From: an uncultured Granulosicoccaceae bacterium
GTDB lineage: Bacteria; Pseudomonadota; Gammaproteobacteria; Granulosicoccales; Granulosicoccaceae
Assembly: GCA_937930305.1 (NCBI GenBank)
Contig: CALGLE010000018.1
Location: forward strand, 1 to 64,000
DNA: 64,000 nt
Reading direction: 5' to 3'
The stretch's first letter is position 1. Each line of letters opens with the position of its first letter. This document shows positions 52,815-61,961 of the stretch, one piece after another. A program made the position numbers and the translations under genes. A model generated the notes under the pieces. That model had not been told where the DNA came from. It saw only the letters and a list, made by a program, of their open reading frames with translations, and made no database searches.

Positions 52815-54188
52815 TTAGTTCGTGATAATTTCCGGCCCCATGACTTTTGTGGGTAACCAAGTGGACAAAGGTGGGTAGTACGTCACGATGATCAAAAATA
52901 TAAATAGGATGCCGACAAACGGCAAAGCCGCTTTAACCACATTCAGTACCGAGAGTTTGGCTACACCGGCGGTGACAAATAAGTTCAAACCCACCGGCGG
53001 AGTGATCATGCCGATTTCCATGTTCACTACCATAATGATGCCTAGATGAATCGGATCAATACCCAGCTCGATTGCAATTGGGAACACTAACGGGGCAACA
53101 ATGATGAGTAGCCCAGAAGGCTCCATAAACTGCCCGCCCACCAACAGCAACAAATTGACAACCACCAAAAACATAATAGGGCCAAGACCTGCTGCCAGCA
53201 TGGCTTCCGCTATGGCTTGAGGCACTTGTTCTTCGGTTAATACATGTTTTAAGATCAGCGCATTGGCGATTATGAACATCAACATGATGGTTAATTTGCC
53301 GGATTCGAACAATACCTTTCGAGTGTCCTGATGAAACCAAACTGTTAAAACACTGTGCGGACGCCTCCAAATCGGCAGTGGTGAGGAGTCTTTGATGTAC
53401 AGCGGCCCCATATCTCGATAAACAAAATTAGCCACGAAAAACGCATACATCGCAGCCACCGCAGCGGCTTCTGTGGGAGTGAATTTACCACTGTAAATTC
53501 CCCCTAGAATGATGACAATGAGCAACAGCCCCCAGGCTGCATCAAGAAAAGAAGCGCCCACTTCTCCCCAACCTTTCCAGTCTTGTTTAGGCAAGCCTTT
53601 TACACGGGCGATGACGTAGATGCCAAGCATGAGCATAAAGCCAGCGAGTAAACCAGGAAAAACACCTGCCAAAAACATCCGCCCAACCGATACATCAGTT
53701 GCTGCGGCATACACCACCATCACAATAGATGGCGGAATCAGGATTCCCAAGGTGCCCGCGTTACAGATAACGCCGGCTGCAAATTCTTTGGAATATCCCA
53801 CTTGGCGCATGCCCGCTATGACGATGGTACCAATTGCCACCACGGTCGCTGGAGACGAACCGGACAGGGCAGCGAACATCATGCAAGCGAAGACTGAAGC
53901 GATAGCCAAACCACCGCGAACATGCCCCACGACGGCAATTGAAAATCGGATGATGCGTCGGGCCACGCCACCGGTGGACATGAAACCTGATGCCAAGATA
54001 AAGAACGGAATGGCCAGCAGCGTATAATGCTCGGTGAAGGCCGATAGCAATGTTTGGGCAACCGATGCTAACGAAGCATCAGAGTGCAGTAGCAAAAAGC
54101 CAATACTCGATACGCCTAAAGAGACCGATATGGGAACACCGGTCAGCATGAGGGCTATGATAAAAACAAATAGCAGTAAAGAATCCAC
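52815..54188 (-). CDS. dctM: TRAP transporter large permease DctM
   Basis: 457 residues with about twelve hydrophobic segments. SGSSPATVVAIGTIVIAGM near residue 98, GIMIPPSIVMVVYAAATDVS-type sequence, TPTEAAAVAAMYAFFVANF, and GMITPPVGLNLFVTAG near 400 identify the DctM family. The start is GTG at 54188, one base after the dctQ stop. A longer reading to 54233 has non-hydrophobic residues and overlaps dctQ. With DctP/DctQ and the neighbouring DctBD it is a C4-dicarboxylate system. Confidence 0.94.
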   Translation of the reverse strand: MDSLLLFVFIIALMLTGVPISVSLGVSSIGFLLLHSDASLASVAQTLLSAFTEHYTLLAIPFFILASGFMSTGGVARRIIRFSIAVVGHVRGGLAIASVFACMMFAALSGSSPATVVAIGTIVIAGMRQVGYSKEFAAGVICNAGTLGILIPPSIVMVVYAAATDVSVGRMFLAGVFPGLLAGFMLMLGIYVIARVKGLPKQDWKGWGEVGASFLDAAWGLLLIVIILGGIYSGKFTPTEAAAVAAMYAFFVANFVYRDMGPLYIKDSSPLPIWRRPHSVLTVWFHQDTRKVLFESGKLTIMLMFIIANALILKHVLTEEQVPQAIAEAMLAAGLGPIMFLVVVNLLLLVGGQFMEPSGLLIIVAPLVFPIAIELGIDPIHLGIIMVVNMEIGMITPPVGLNLFVTAGVAKLSVLNVVKAALPFVGILFIFLIIVTYYPPLSTWLPTKVMGPEIITN

Positions 54189-54189
54189 C

Positions 54190-54840
54190 TCAGCGCACCT
54201 CGCCCTGCGTGTCAGCTGCGTTTGGAAATTCAATTTCTGAATTGTCCAATTTTTCTAGATCATCATCCACGTCGTGGGTTTCAATTAATAACAGCTGCTC
54301 ACCGCGCCATACCCGCAGGCCGACTTGGATAAAACGAAGCAACAACAGCGACATGCTGATGGGCAGAATGATGTATGGCATGAAGCGCGGTATCTTCTCG
54401 TAGCGCTCACCTTCGTTTAACCAATCCGCAAGAAACTGTAGAACTTCAGGCATAGGAATGTCGTTCACTTCATAGAAAGCGCGCTTACTGACAAACGCGT
54501 ACCAATAATCCCAGCTTCCCTTTAGTAACAATGCCGCGAATATTATGCAAACAGCCACAGCAAAAAGCGCAATTTTTCGTTGCACTGAAATTGGAAATAA
54601 GCGCACCAATACATCAACGCCTATATGAAAATTATGTTTCACAGCATAAGAGGCGCCCATCAGGACTAAAAAAGCAAACAAAAAAACGGTGGCCTCTAAG
54701 GCCCAAAGAATGTTGGAGTCCCGTATTCGAGCAATCACGTTAGCAAACGTGATTAGCGTCATAGCGCCCAAAAAAATCGCGATAAGTGTTTCCTCGATAG
54801 AATCACTCCACGAACGTTTTGCCTGTTTTGATGCGCTCAT
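54190..54840 (-). CDS. dctQ: TRAP transporter small permease DctQ
   Basis: 216 residues with four membrane helices. The LWALEATVFLFAFLVLMGAS block near residue 45 is the DctQ signature (aspartate/glutamate in the first helices). A hydrophilic C-terminal tail of about 40 residues is rich in Asp and Glu. The gene is separated from dctP by a terminator-like hairpin, so its transcript level is probably lower than that of dctP. Confidence 0.92.
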   Translation of the reverse strand: MSASKQAKRSWSDSIEETLIAIFLGAMTLITFANVIARIRDSNILWALEATVFLFAFLVLMGASYAVKHNFHIGVDVLVRLFPISVQRKIALFAVAVCIIFAALLLKGSWDYWYAFVSKRAFYEVNDIPMPEVLQFLADWLNEGERYEKIPRFMPYIILPISMSLLLLRFIQVGLRVWRGEQLLLIETHDVDDDLEKLDNSEIEFPNAADTQGEVR

Positions 54841-54852
54841 CGCTATCCTTTG

Positions 54853-54904
54853 AAGAAAAAAAAGCCTGCCCCCGTTGACCCAAGTGCCAAACGGAAGACA
54901 GGCT
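54853..54904 (-). terminator. Terminator-like hairpin between dctP and dctQ
   Basis: On the minus strand AGCCTG and CAGGCT close a long imperfect stem that also includes CCGTT/AACGG, followed by eight T. It sits between dctP (ending 54925) and dctQ (starting 54840), the same logic as at 23651-23680: high binding-protein output and partial read-through to the permeases. Confidence 0.75.
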
Positions 54905-54924
54905 GTTCGACTTAACGCAATGGC

Positions 54925-55920
54925 TTAGTTAAAGCTCTGCGCAGCTTCAATCATTTCAGCACCCACATCGCCTTCGAACTGCTCCCATACAGGCTTAAGT
55001 GCCGCTACCCAGGCAGCTCGCTGCTCATCAGTCAACGTACGAACTTCGCCACCTGCAGCAATAATCGCTTCCTTGTTCTTCTCATTCACAGCGAATGACT
55101 CAGCGTTACGGGTTTCAGTCACTTCAGCTAGGATCGTTGAAAGCTGATCACGAACCGCAGCGTCTAAACCTTCCCACCATTCACCTGAAGTCACCACCAA
55201 GTAATCAATAATGCCGTGGTTCGACTCGGTTACGCCATCTTGCACTTCAAAGAACTTCTTACCATAAATGTTTGACCAAGTATTCTCTTGACCATCAACA
55301 ACACCGGTTTGCAAGGCGCCATACACTTCACTGAACGCCATTTTCTGTGGGTTTGCACCCAGTGCTTCGAATTGAGCTACCAATACATCTGATGCTTGAA
55401 CGCGAAACTTAAGACCGTTCGCGTCACTCGGATCAACTAAGGCTTTGTTAGCAGAAATTTGCTTCATACCGTTGTGCCAAAAGGCTAATCCTTGTAAGCC
55501 GCGACGTTGCATAGAGTCTTTCATTGCTTGGCCTGCATCAGAGTTTTGAAACGCATCCACAGCGTCAATGTCTTTGAACATAAATGGCAGATCAAACAAA
55601 CGAAATTGCTTAGTGAATTTTTCAAATTTTGACAGCGAAGGCGCAGCCATTTGAACGTCGCCGTTCAGCATGGCTTCCAGCACTTTGTCATCGTTATAAA
55701 GCGTGGAGTTTGGAAACACTTCCATGCACGCCACACCGTTCATTTCATCGTTAACACGTTGCTGGAGCAATGTGGCAGCGATGCCCTTGGGGTGTTTATC
55801 CGTATTGGTGACGTGGCTGAACTTGATTTTCATCTCGCCGCTATCGCAGTTGGCAGCGGCGTGACCAATTCCGCCAATCATTAAGGCAGCAGCTACCAGG
55901 GCTTGTGTTCTCAATTTCAT
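54925..55920 (-). CDS. dctP: TRAP transporter C4-dicarboxylate-binding protein DctP
   Basis: 331 residues with a signal peptide ending IGHAAANCD. MKIKFSHVTNTDKHPKG opens the mature chain; GLKFRVQASDVLVAQ near residue 168 has the carboxylate-binding arginine, and EVYGALQTGVVDGQENTWSNIY near 195 is the DctP hallmark. It binds succinate, malate or fumarate in well-studied homologues. Head of dctPQM, divergent from dctBD with 217 bases between. Confidence 0.94.
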   Translation of the reverse strand: MKLRTQALVAAALMIGGIGHAAANCDSGEMKIKFSHVTNTDKHPKGIAATLLQQRVNDEMNGVACMEVFPNSTLYNDDKVLEAMLNGDVQMAAPSLSKFEKFTKQFRLFDLPFMFKDIDAVDAFQNSDAGQAMKDSMQRRGLQGLAFWHNGMKQISANKALVDPSDANGLKFRVQASDVLVAQFEALGANPQKMAFSEVYGALQTGVVDGQENTWSNIYGKKFFEVQDGVTESNHGIIDYLVVTSGEWWEGLDAAVRDQLSTILAEVTETRNAESFAVNEKNKEAIIAAGGEVRTLTDEQRAAWVAALKPVWEQFEGDVGAEMIEAAQSFN

Positions 55921-56137
55921 TATTCGATATTCCTCGTTTAGTGGTACTTCACAAAATCAGGACTTGCCAAGTTATTCAAGATCTCCAACAATACCTGGCA
56001 ATGTCGAGATATTACATGACCGTCAGCCCCTCGCACGAGCAGATTTTTGCCTATAGCCTTTAAATCCTTGGCGGATTCTCGCCAAGCCAGCGATTGCCCG
56101 GCGATATTGCCGCACGGCCTTTGCCTCGGTTTCAAGA

Positions 56138-57925
56138 ATGCCCGCTAAACGAACAATTTGGTCGCAGGTTTTGTGGCCTCTGATTTTAGTCAGTGCTGCC
56201 CTACTCGGCACCGCGCTCATCATCACCGCCATGCGTGTTCAAGACCAGCGCATCCGCGATACGGCCAGCGCACGATTGGATGTTGAGCGCGTTCGAGTCA
56301 CCAGCTCAATAGAGCGGTTGAGCGGGTTGCCCATTGCCGTGGCACAACAACCTGAGGTTCGGCAGTTGGTCAGCGAACCATTGAATACGACGCTGCAAAA
56401 TCGCGTCAATCTTTATTTGCAAAACGTTGCTGAGGCCACCGGTTCGAATCTGTTGTATGTGCTGCGCAAAGACGCATTGGCGGTTGCATCAAGTGATTGG
56501 CAAAGAGAGAACCCCGTACTCGGCAAGTACTACGAATTTCGCCCCTATTTTTTTAACGCCATGAAAAACCAGGAAGCTAGATACTTTGCTATTGGAGTGA
56601 CGACGGGCAAGGCGGGCTACTATATTGCGCAGCCCATACTGCTTGACCAGGAAATACACGGTGTGGCCGTGGTAAAAATCAGTTTGGATGCTATACAAGA
56701 AGAATGGCGAAATGGCCCAGATCAATGGCTACTTTTAGATGAACACGGTGTCATTATTTTAGCCAGCAATGAGTCTGAACTCTATCAAACTGCTAGGGAA
56801 TTTGGCCCCTCTAAAAGGGATGTCTTTGACACACAAAGAAAATACGCGGATCATCCTTTAACAGAAATGCCAGGCCTTCAAAATGCGTTAATTGACACCA
56901 ATTCGCCGTTGGAGCATAACGGTAAGCAATATTTACTTAGCCACACACCACTTGATGCCCTCAACTGGCGATTAATACATTTATCGAATACCGCACCGGT
57001 GAATCGCACCGGCTTATGGACATTTTTAACGGTATTGCTAACTTGCGGATTTGCGTTGTTTAGTCTTTTATATTTTCGAGAGCGCCGGCGTAAACTAGGT
57101 TTAAGCCGAATCGCTGAAGAAGCCCAACGCGTGCAATCTTTAAATGATCAACTCAACGATGAAATTGTGGAACGTAAACGTGCCGAAACCCATTTAAGAG
57201 AAGCCCAGTCCGAACTCATCCAAACCTCAAAGTTGGCCGCACTTGGGCAAATGTCTGCAGCGATCGCACATGAAGTGAATCAGCCACTATCGGCAATTCG
57301 CACCTACAGTGCCAGCACACGGCTCCTCATAGAACGCGACCGTCATGCAGAAGCTATTCAAAACTTGGAAGCTATTGAATCAGTAACACAACGAATGGCA
57401 AATTTAACTGGTGACTTAAAAGTTTTTGCAAGAAAATCTGACAGTTTGCAAGAATCGGTTGCTTTGGTCAGTTGTATAAATTCACTAATTGATCACTTAG
57501 TCGCGCCCCTGGTCTCTAGCAATATTAGACTCGAGTATTCACCGCCAGACTATGAAATCTATGTTCAAGGCAACCGGGCCCGCATTGAACAAGTGGTGTC
57601 TAACCTATTTAGAAATGCGGTGGATGCTATTGAAAAACAACTGAATGGGCATGTAATCATTAAACTAAGCGCTGCAAATTCCATGGCTACAATTCAAGTG
57701 CTAGACAACGGTACTGGCATCGATGCCAGCGGCATAAACCATGTATTCGAACCGTTTTTTACCACCAAACCCATAGGTGAAGGTTTAGGCTTGGGGTTAG
57801 CTATTGCCCATGGCATTGTTGAAGAAATGGGGGGGCAATTGCGAGCACGAAATCGTACCAACACTGAAGGCGCTGTATTTGAAGTTCTGTTGCCACAAGT
57901 CACCGATTCAAAAGACCCAACATGA
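56138..57925 (+). CDS. dctB: C4-dicarboxylate sensor histidine kinase DctB
   Basis: 595 residues. Two membrane helices (about 9-30 and 290-312) flank a dCache-type periplasmic sensor with LGKYYEFRPYFFNAMKN near residue 130, as in DctB. A coiled region precedes the kinase core: H-box AAIAHEVNQPLSAIRTYS near residue 377, then N-box NLFRNAVDAIEKQ, G1 VLDNGTGID, F box FEPFFTTKPIGEGLGLGLAIAHGIV. It should phosphorylate the DctD-like protein encoded next, with which it overlaps by four bases (ATGA). Confidence 0.93.
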   Translation: MPAKRTIWSQVLWPLILVSAALLGTALIITAMRVQDQRIRDTASARLDVERVRVTSSIERLSGLPIAVAQQPEVRQLVSEPLNTTLQNRVNLYLQNVAEATGSNLLYVLRKDALAVASSDWQRENPVLGKYYEFRPYFFNAMKNQEARYFAIGVTTGKAGYYIAQPILLDQEIHGVAVVKISLDAIQEEWRNGPDQWLLLDEHGVIILASNESELYQTAREFGPSKRDVFDTQRKYADHPLTEMPGLQNALIDTNSPLEHNGKQYLLSHTPLDALNWRLIHLSNTAPVNRTGLWTFLTVLLTCGFALFSLLYFRERRRKLGLSRIAEEAQRVQSLNDQLNDEIVERKRAETHLREAQSELIQTSKLAALGQMSAAIAHEVNQPLSAIRTYSASTRLLIERDRHAEAIQNLEAIESVTQRMANLTGDLKVFARKSDSLQESVALVSCINSLIDHLVAPLVSSNIRLEYSPPDYEIYVQGNRARIEQVVSNLFRNAVDAIEKQLNGHVIIKLSAANSMATIQVLDNGTGIDASGINHVFEPFFTTKPIGEGLGLGLAIAHGIVEEMGGQLRARNRTNTEGAVFEVLLPQVTDSKDPT

Positions 57926-59169
57926 TGATGTCAAGTGAATCCAATGTCGTATTGATTGACGATGAAATTGCTATGCGCGAATCGGTAAGCCAGTTCTTAT
58001 CGCTTTCCGATTGCCATGTTCAATCCTTCGCTAATCCAGCAGACGCCATCAATGTATTGGATGCAGATTTTTCAGGTGTTGTAGTGACGGATTTAAGAAT
58101 GCCCACATTGGACGGAATGGCCGTACTGGATGCGGTTAAATTTATTGACCCTCAAATTCCTGTGGTTATGATTACCGGCCATGGTGATATTGACAGTGCC
58201 GTGCAAGCCATGCGCGATGGTGCTTATGACTTCATTGAAAAACCTTTTCAACCCCAACGGCTTCTAGCCACTGTAATACGAGCACAAGACAAACGTCGGT
58301 TGGTGCTCAGTAACCGACAACTGCGAAGTTCACTGGGAATCTCTAAAGATGTAAATGATCGCTTGTTGGGAGATTGTGAAGCCATAATATCCATTCGAGA
58401 AGAAATCAAACAATTTGCCAATGTCGATGTGAATGTGCTGATTACCGGAGAGATCGGAACTGGAAAATCTGTGGTGGCTCAATGCCTTCATTCGCACAGC
58501 GAGAAGGACCCAAGCACCCTGGTGAGGGTGGACTGTTCTGGCGTGAAAGAATTTCAATTCATTCAAAATATGATGAGTGATTGTGCAAATGGCACTCTAG
58601 TACTAGAAAACATCGACCAACTACCGCAACCTTCGCTGGGTCTACTGCCAGCGGCACTCCAAGAACACAATGCGCGTTTAGTAAGCACCACAACTCAACA
58701 AAATTTGGCATCGCTTGAACATGCGGAACATCGCTTAAGTACGATCACCTTACATCTGCCCAAACTAACGCTGCGATCTGATGACGTCATCTTATTATTT
58801 AATCACTTCTCATCATTGGCCTCTTTGCGATTTGATATGGAACTGCCCGAGTTGAGCACTAGCGATATCGCCACATTGCAGACTCACAGCTGGCCAGGCA
58901 ATGTGCATGAATTAGAAAAAATCGGCGAACGTTTTGTGCTTTATCAAACTCAATCAATCGATCAACTGATTGATGAGTCGAGGGATATTGATGTAATGCC
59001 TTCACTACACCAACAAGTACAAGCGTTTGAACGTTCTGTGATTGAACACGCGTTAGCGAATCACCAAGGCATTTTGGCGGATGCCGCCAATGAACTGGGC
59101 ATTCCGCGACGTACCCTTAACGACAAACTGCAACGCCACGGTATCGACAGGGAACGCTTTCAAAACTAG
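57922..59169 (+). CDS. dctD: DctD-like response regulator with degenerate AAA+ domain lacking GAFTGA
   Basis: 415 residues, shorter than the usual 440-450. The receiver is intact (phospho-acceptor D57 in VVTDLRMP, lysine in EKPFQPQ). Walker A is present (GEIGTGKSV near residue 175). The next 20 or so residues that should hold the GAFTGA sigma-54 contact loop are deleted. Walker B reads TLVLENID instead of LFLDEIE, losing both acidic residues, and the arginine-finger segment FRxDLYYRL is gone. A Fis-type helix-turn-helix closes the chain (ADAANELGIPRRTLNDKLQRHGI). It therefore cannot be a normal sigma-54 activator. The gene overlaps dctB by four bases. Confidence 0.88.
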   Translation: MMMSSESNVVLIDDEIAMRESVSQFLSLSDCHVQSFANPADAINVLDADFSGVVVTDLRMPTLDGMAVLDAVKFIDPQIPVVMITGHGDIDSAVQAMRDGAYDFIEKPFQPQRLLATVIRAQDKRRLVLSNRQLRSSLGISKDVNDRLLGDCEAIISIREEIKQFANVDVNVLITGEIGTGKSVVAQCLHSHSEKDPSTLVRVDCSGVKEFQFIQNMMSDCANGTLVLENIDQLPQPSLGLLPAALQEHNARLVSTTTQQNLASLEHAEHRLSTITLHLPKLTLRSDDVILLFNHFSSLASLRFDMELPELSTSDIATLQTHSWPGNVHELEKIGERFVLYQTQSIDQLIDESRDIDVMPSLHQQVQAFERSVIEHALANHQGILADAANELGIPRRTLNDKLQRHGIDRERFQN

Positions 59170-60159
59170 CTAAGCACTAACTTCTGCCAAAGTGGCGGCA
59201 AACCAGTTAGCGTCAACGTTACCACCGGTGATAACCACCACCAAGGAATCCCCAATCTCATGAGACCCGTGCACCATGGCGGCCGCTAATGCCACTGCCC
59301 CGCCCGGTTCTGCGATGACTTTAAGTTGATCGAAAGCCAAACACACCGCTTGCTTAACTTCATCATCGCTAACAGTTAACCCGCGCGCGCACAATCGCTT
59401 GAGTATCGGAAAGGTGATTTCTCCGGGTGATGGCGTGATGATGGCATCGCAGACCGTATCTGGCACACCGATAACACTTTCTCGCTGGCCACTGATCAGC
59501 GAACGACAGACATCGTCGGCACACGCTGGCTCTACAGGAATCACTTCCAACTCGGATTCAGATCCTTCAAACGCCAGAGCAATGCCCGAACTCAAGCCCC
59601 CACCGCCGCAGCAAACCAATACCGACCCCTTCTCCACGCCCATCGCTTTAGCTTGCTGCACAATTTCTAAACCACAGGTGCCCTGCCCAGCGATCACCCG
59701 TTCGTCGTCATAGGGACGGATAAGCGTGAGTCCGCGTTCTTGCGCTATTGCCTCCCCAACCGCTTCTCGGCTTTCATTGTTTGGCCGATCGTATAGGACA
59801 ACTTCTGCTCCGAAGTTGCGCGTGTTGCGAATTTTCATGGCCGGCGCATCGCTTGGCATGACGATCACAGCCGGGCACTGAAGAATTTTTGCGGCCCGTG
59901 CAACGCCTTGTGCGTGATTCCCTGAAGAGTAAGCAATGACACCCGTGCCAGGTGCGGTTTGTGCCACAGATTTAACCGCATTCCACGCCCCACGCCATTT
60001 AAACGAGCCGGTATGCTGCAAACACTCCAGCTTGACCAAAACGCGTTTACCGACAATCGCACTTAAGACATCGTTTTCAATTAAAGGTGTTCGTCGAGCC
60101 ACACCATCGAGTCGTGCTGCCGCTTCTTGGACTTGGGAAAACGTGACTGAGTTGATCAT
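59170..60159 (-). CDS. PLP-dependent threonine/serine dehydratase
   Basis: 329 residues of fold-type II PLP enzymes. The PLP lysine is in TGSFKWRGAWNA near residue 53, and the phosphate-binding loop is CCGGGGLSSG near 186. PSDAPAMKIRNTRNFGAEV resembles catabolic threonine dehydratase and serine racemase; no regulatory C-terminal ACT domain is present. It deaminates threonine or serine to the keto acid, or racemises an amino acid. It ends right at the dctD stop on the other strand. Confidence 0.9.
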   Translation of the reverse strand: MINSVTFSQVQEAAARLDGVARRTPLIENDVLSAIVGKRVLVKLECLQHTGSFKWRGAWNAVKSVAQTAPGTGVIAYSSGNHAQGVARAAKILQCPAVIVMPSDAPAMKIRNTRNFGAEVVLYDRPNNESREAVGEAIAQERGLTLIRPYDDERVIAGQGTCGLEIVQQAKAMGVEKGSVLVCCGGGGLSSGIALAFEGSESELEVIPVEPACADDVCRSLISGQRESVIGVPDTVCDAIITPSPGEITFPILKRLCARGLTVSDDEVKQAVCLAFDQLKVIAEPGGAVALAAAMVHGSHEIGDSLVVVITGGNVDANWFAATLAEVSA

Positions 60160-60319
60160 GAATAGGCGTTCTACTAGAATGATACGAAGCGGTTTGGACT
60201 TTTTCGCGCTTTATTTGCGGGAACTTTGCCTTAACAAAGGCACTCTCATTGAAAATAGCCAGCAACGATCACAATAACAAGTCATCCAGCCGGGCTAAAA
60301 CAACTCTCTCGGAATCATC

Positions 60320-60943
60320 ATGTCATCGAACCCCGTAAAAGTCATTCTCTATCGCTGGGCCGGCGCTTGGGGCCCATTTAAAGTCAACATTCCCTGTGGT
60401 GAATGCTCACTCACTGTGGATGTAATTAAGGATACCTTCGCATCGGAGTTAGCAGAGATTCCAGTGGAGCTCGAAACCCATGATTGGTTGTCTGAGTGGT
60501 GGCGCCCATTACGAGCCGGCGGCTGGCACGCGCCCATCGTCATCGTCGGTGGCCGGGTGGTTAGCCAAGGTCACGCCTTGAACCGGGGTGTTTTAACGGA
60601 AGCCGTCATCGCTGAGCACGTCAAACAATCCGATATATCTGGCACGCATTTATTTGGTAAAGAAAGTTGCCCTCATTGCGTGCGCGCAAAAGGTTATCTA
60701 GACAAAGCAGGCTTTAAGTATGACTACCACGATGTGGTGAAAGAGCCAGGATCGTTATATGAGATGCTGGGGCGGGTGAAACCCATTGTGGGGCCTAAAA
60801 CGCCCATCACCGTTCCTCAAATTTGGTTTGATGGGAAATACGTAGGCGGTGCGAATGAACTGCAAGATATCATTCAATCTCCCGTTGAACCCAATATGGA
60901 TCGCGGTCAGTGTTCTCTATCACCACCCGGGCACGCAGCCTAA
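60320..60943 (+). CDS. Tandem thioredoxin-fold/glutaredoxin protein
   Basis: 207 residues. Residues 5-95 form an unusual thioredoxin-like domain with CGEC (C26 and C29). Residues 108-195 are a glutaredoxin: HLFGKESCPHCVRAKGYL with the active site C117-P-H-C120, TVPQIWFDGKYVGGANEL with the cis-proline and GG loop that bind glutathione. Cytosolic. It probably reduces disulfides or glutathionylated proteins, with the N-terminal domain acting as an internal partner. Family known for Grx domain, N-terminal part unrecognised. Confidence 0.85.
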   Translation: MSSNPVKVILYRWAGAWGPFKVNIPCGECSLTVDVIKDTFASELAEIPVELETHDWLSEWWRPLRAGGWHAPIVIVGGRVVSQGHALNRGVLTEAVIAEHVKQSDISGTHLFGKESCPHCVRAKGYLDKAGFKYDYHDVVKEPGSLYEMLGRVKPIVGPKTPITVPQIWFDGKYVGGANELQDIIQSPVEPNMDRGQCSLSPPGHAA

Positions 60944-60947
60944 GAAT

Positions 60948-61853
60948 TCACCGAGCCCGCTGGCGAGGTTCGCGCACAACCAATGCAACGCCAGCGGCGC
61001 ACAGGATAAACCCACACACACCAATCAGCGTTAAACGTTCGTCAAACAGTAGCCAGGCCTCAAGGGCGACGATCGGTGGAACCAAATAAAACAAGCTGGC
61101 GACTTGACCCGCCTCTCCGCGACGCAGTAGCTGCATCAATAGCAACACAGCCCCGAGTGACAAAACAATCACTAGCCACATCAATGCGAATACAAACGTG
61201 GGCGACCAAACCAGTGTTTGAGTTTCAAACAGTTTGGTGAGTGGAAACAAAACCAGTGCCACCGCTGCATATTGCACAACAGCACCCGATACCAACGGAA
61301 TGTCATGGCAAAATCGCTTCTGATATAACGTGCCCAGCGTGATACCGATCAGCGCAAACAGACAAAAAACCAACCCGATCGAATCGAGATTTTTAAGCCC
61401 AGTGACGCTCAGCCCACTATCGGCTAATACCAAAACAACGCCAACTAAGCCTGCAACAATTCCCATCATTTTTGATCGAGTGATGACTTCTCGTAACCAC
61501 AGCGCTGCAAGCATAACCGTGAGTAAGGGTTGTAAACCCACAATCAATGCGCTGAAGCCTGCATCCACTCCTCGGTCGATAGCAATAAAAACACCGCCTA
61601 AATAAAACCCATGCAGCAACACACCCACCACGGCTGCGTGCCAAACCTGCGACCAGGTTTGCAACCACGGCTCTTTAAACAGTGGCACCAGCAAAGACAG
61701 CAGAACCGCCGCGATGACGAAGCGTACAAACAAAAATGTGAGTGGTTCTGCATAGGGTGCACCGAATTTTGAGCCTATAAAGCCTGTGCTCCACAAAAAA
61801 ACAAACAGCACCGGCGCCCATTTAGAAAACCACTCAGGTAAAAACATTGGCAC
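60948..61853 (-). CDS. EamA/DMT-family transporter
   Basis: 301 residues with ten hydrophobic segments in two EamA repeats. LWSTGFIGSKFGAPYAEPLTFLFVRF near residue 20 and GFSALIVGLQPLLTVMLAALWLRE near 98 are typical. Exporter of metabolites, substrate unknown. Converges on the glutaredoxin gene with a gap of four bases and no visible terminator. Confidence 0.9.
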   Translation of the reverse strand: MPMFLPEWFSKWAPVLFVFLWSTGFIGSKFGAPYAEPLTFLFVRFVIAAVLLSLLVPLFKEPWLQTWSQVWHAAVVGVLLHGFYLGGVFIAIDRGVDAGFSALIVGLQPLLTVMLAALWLREVITRSKMMGIVAGLVGVVLVLADSGLSVTGLKNLDSIGLVFCLFALIGITLGTLYQKRFCHDIPLVSGAVVQYAAVALVLFPLTKLFETQTLVWSPTFVFALMWLVIVLSLGAVLLLMQLLRRGEAGQVASLFYLVPPIVALEAWLLFDERLTLIGVCGFILCAAGVALVVREPRQRAR

Positions 61854-61961
61854 TTGGAGACCGCCGTAGGGTATTTGCAGAAAAGCTTTTTGTCAGAATA
61901 ACAGGCTAGTAATCCAAAGGTTTAAGCCATACTGTTAACAAATAATCACAGGCTTAAATTC

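Noticed and set aside
56112..56125. Possible GG-N10-GC sigma-54 promoter for dctP
   Set aside because: Only the four core bases match (AGGCAA and GTGCG), it lies about 190 bases upstream beside the dctB start, and the DctD homologue lacks GAFTGA.
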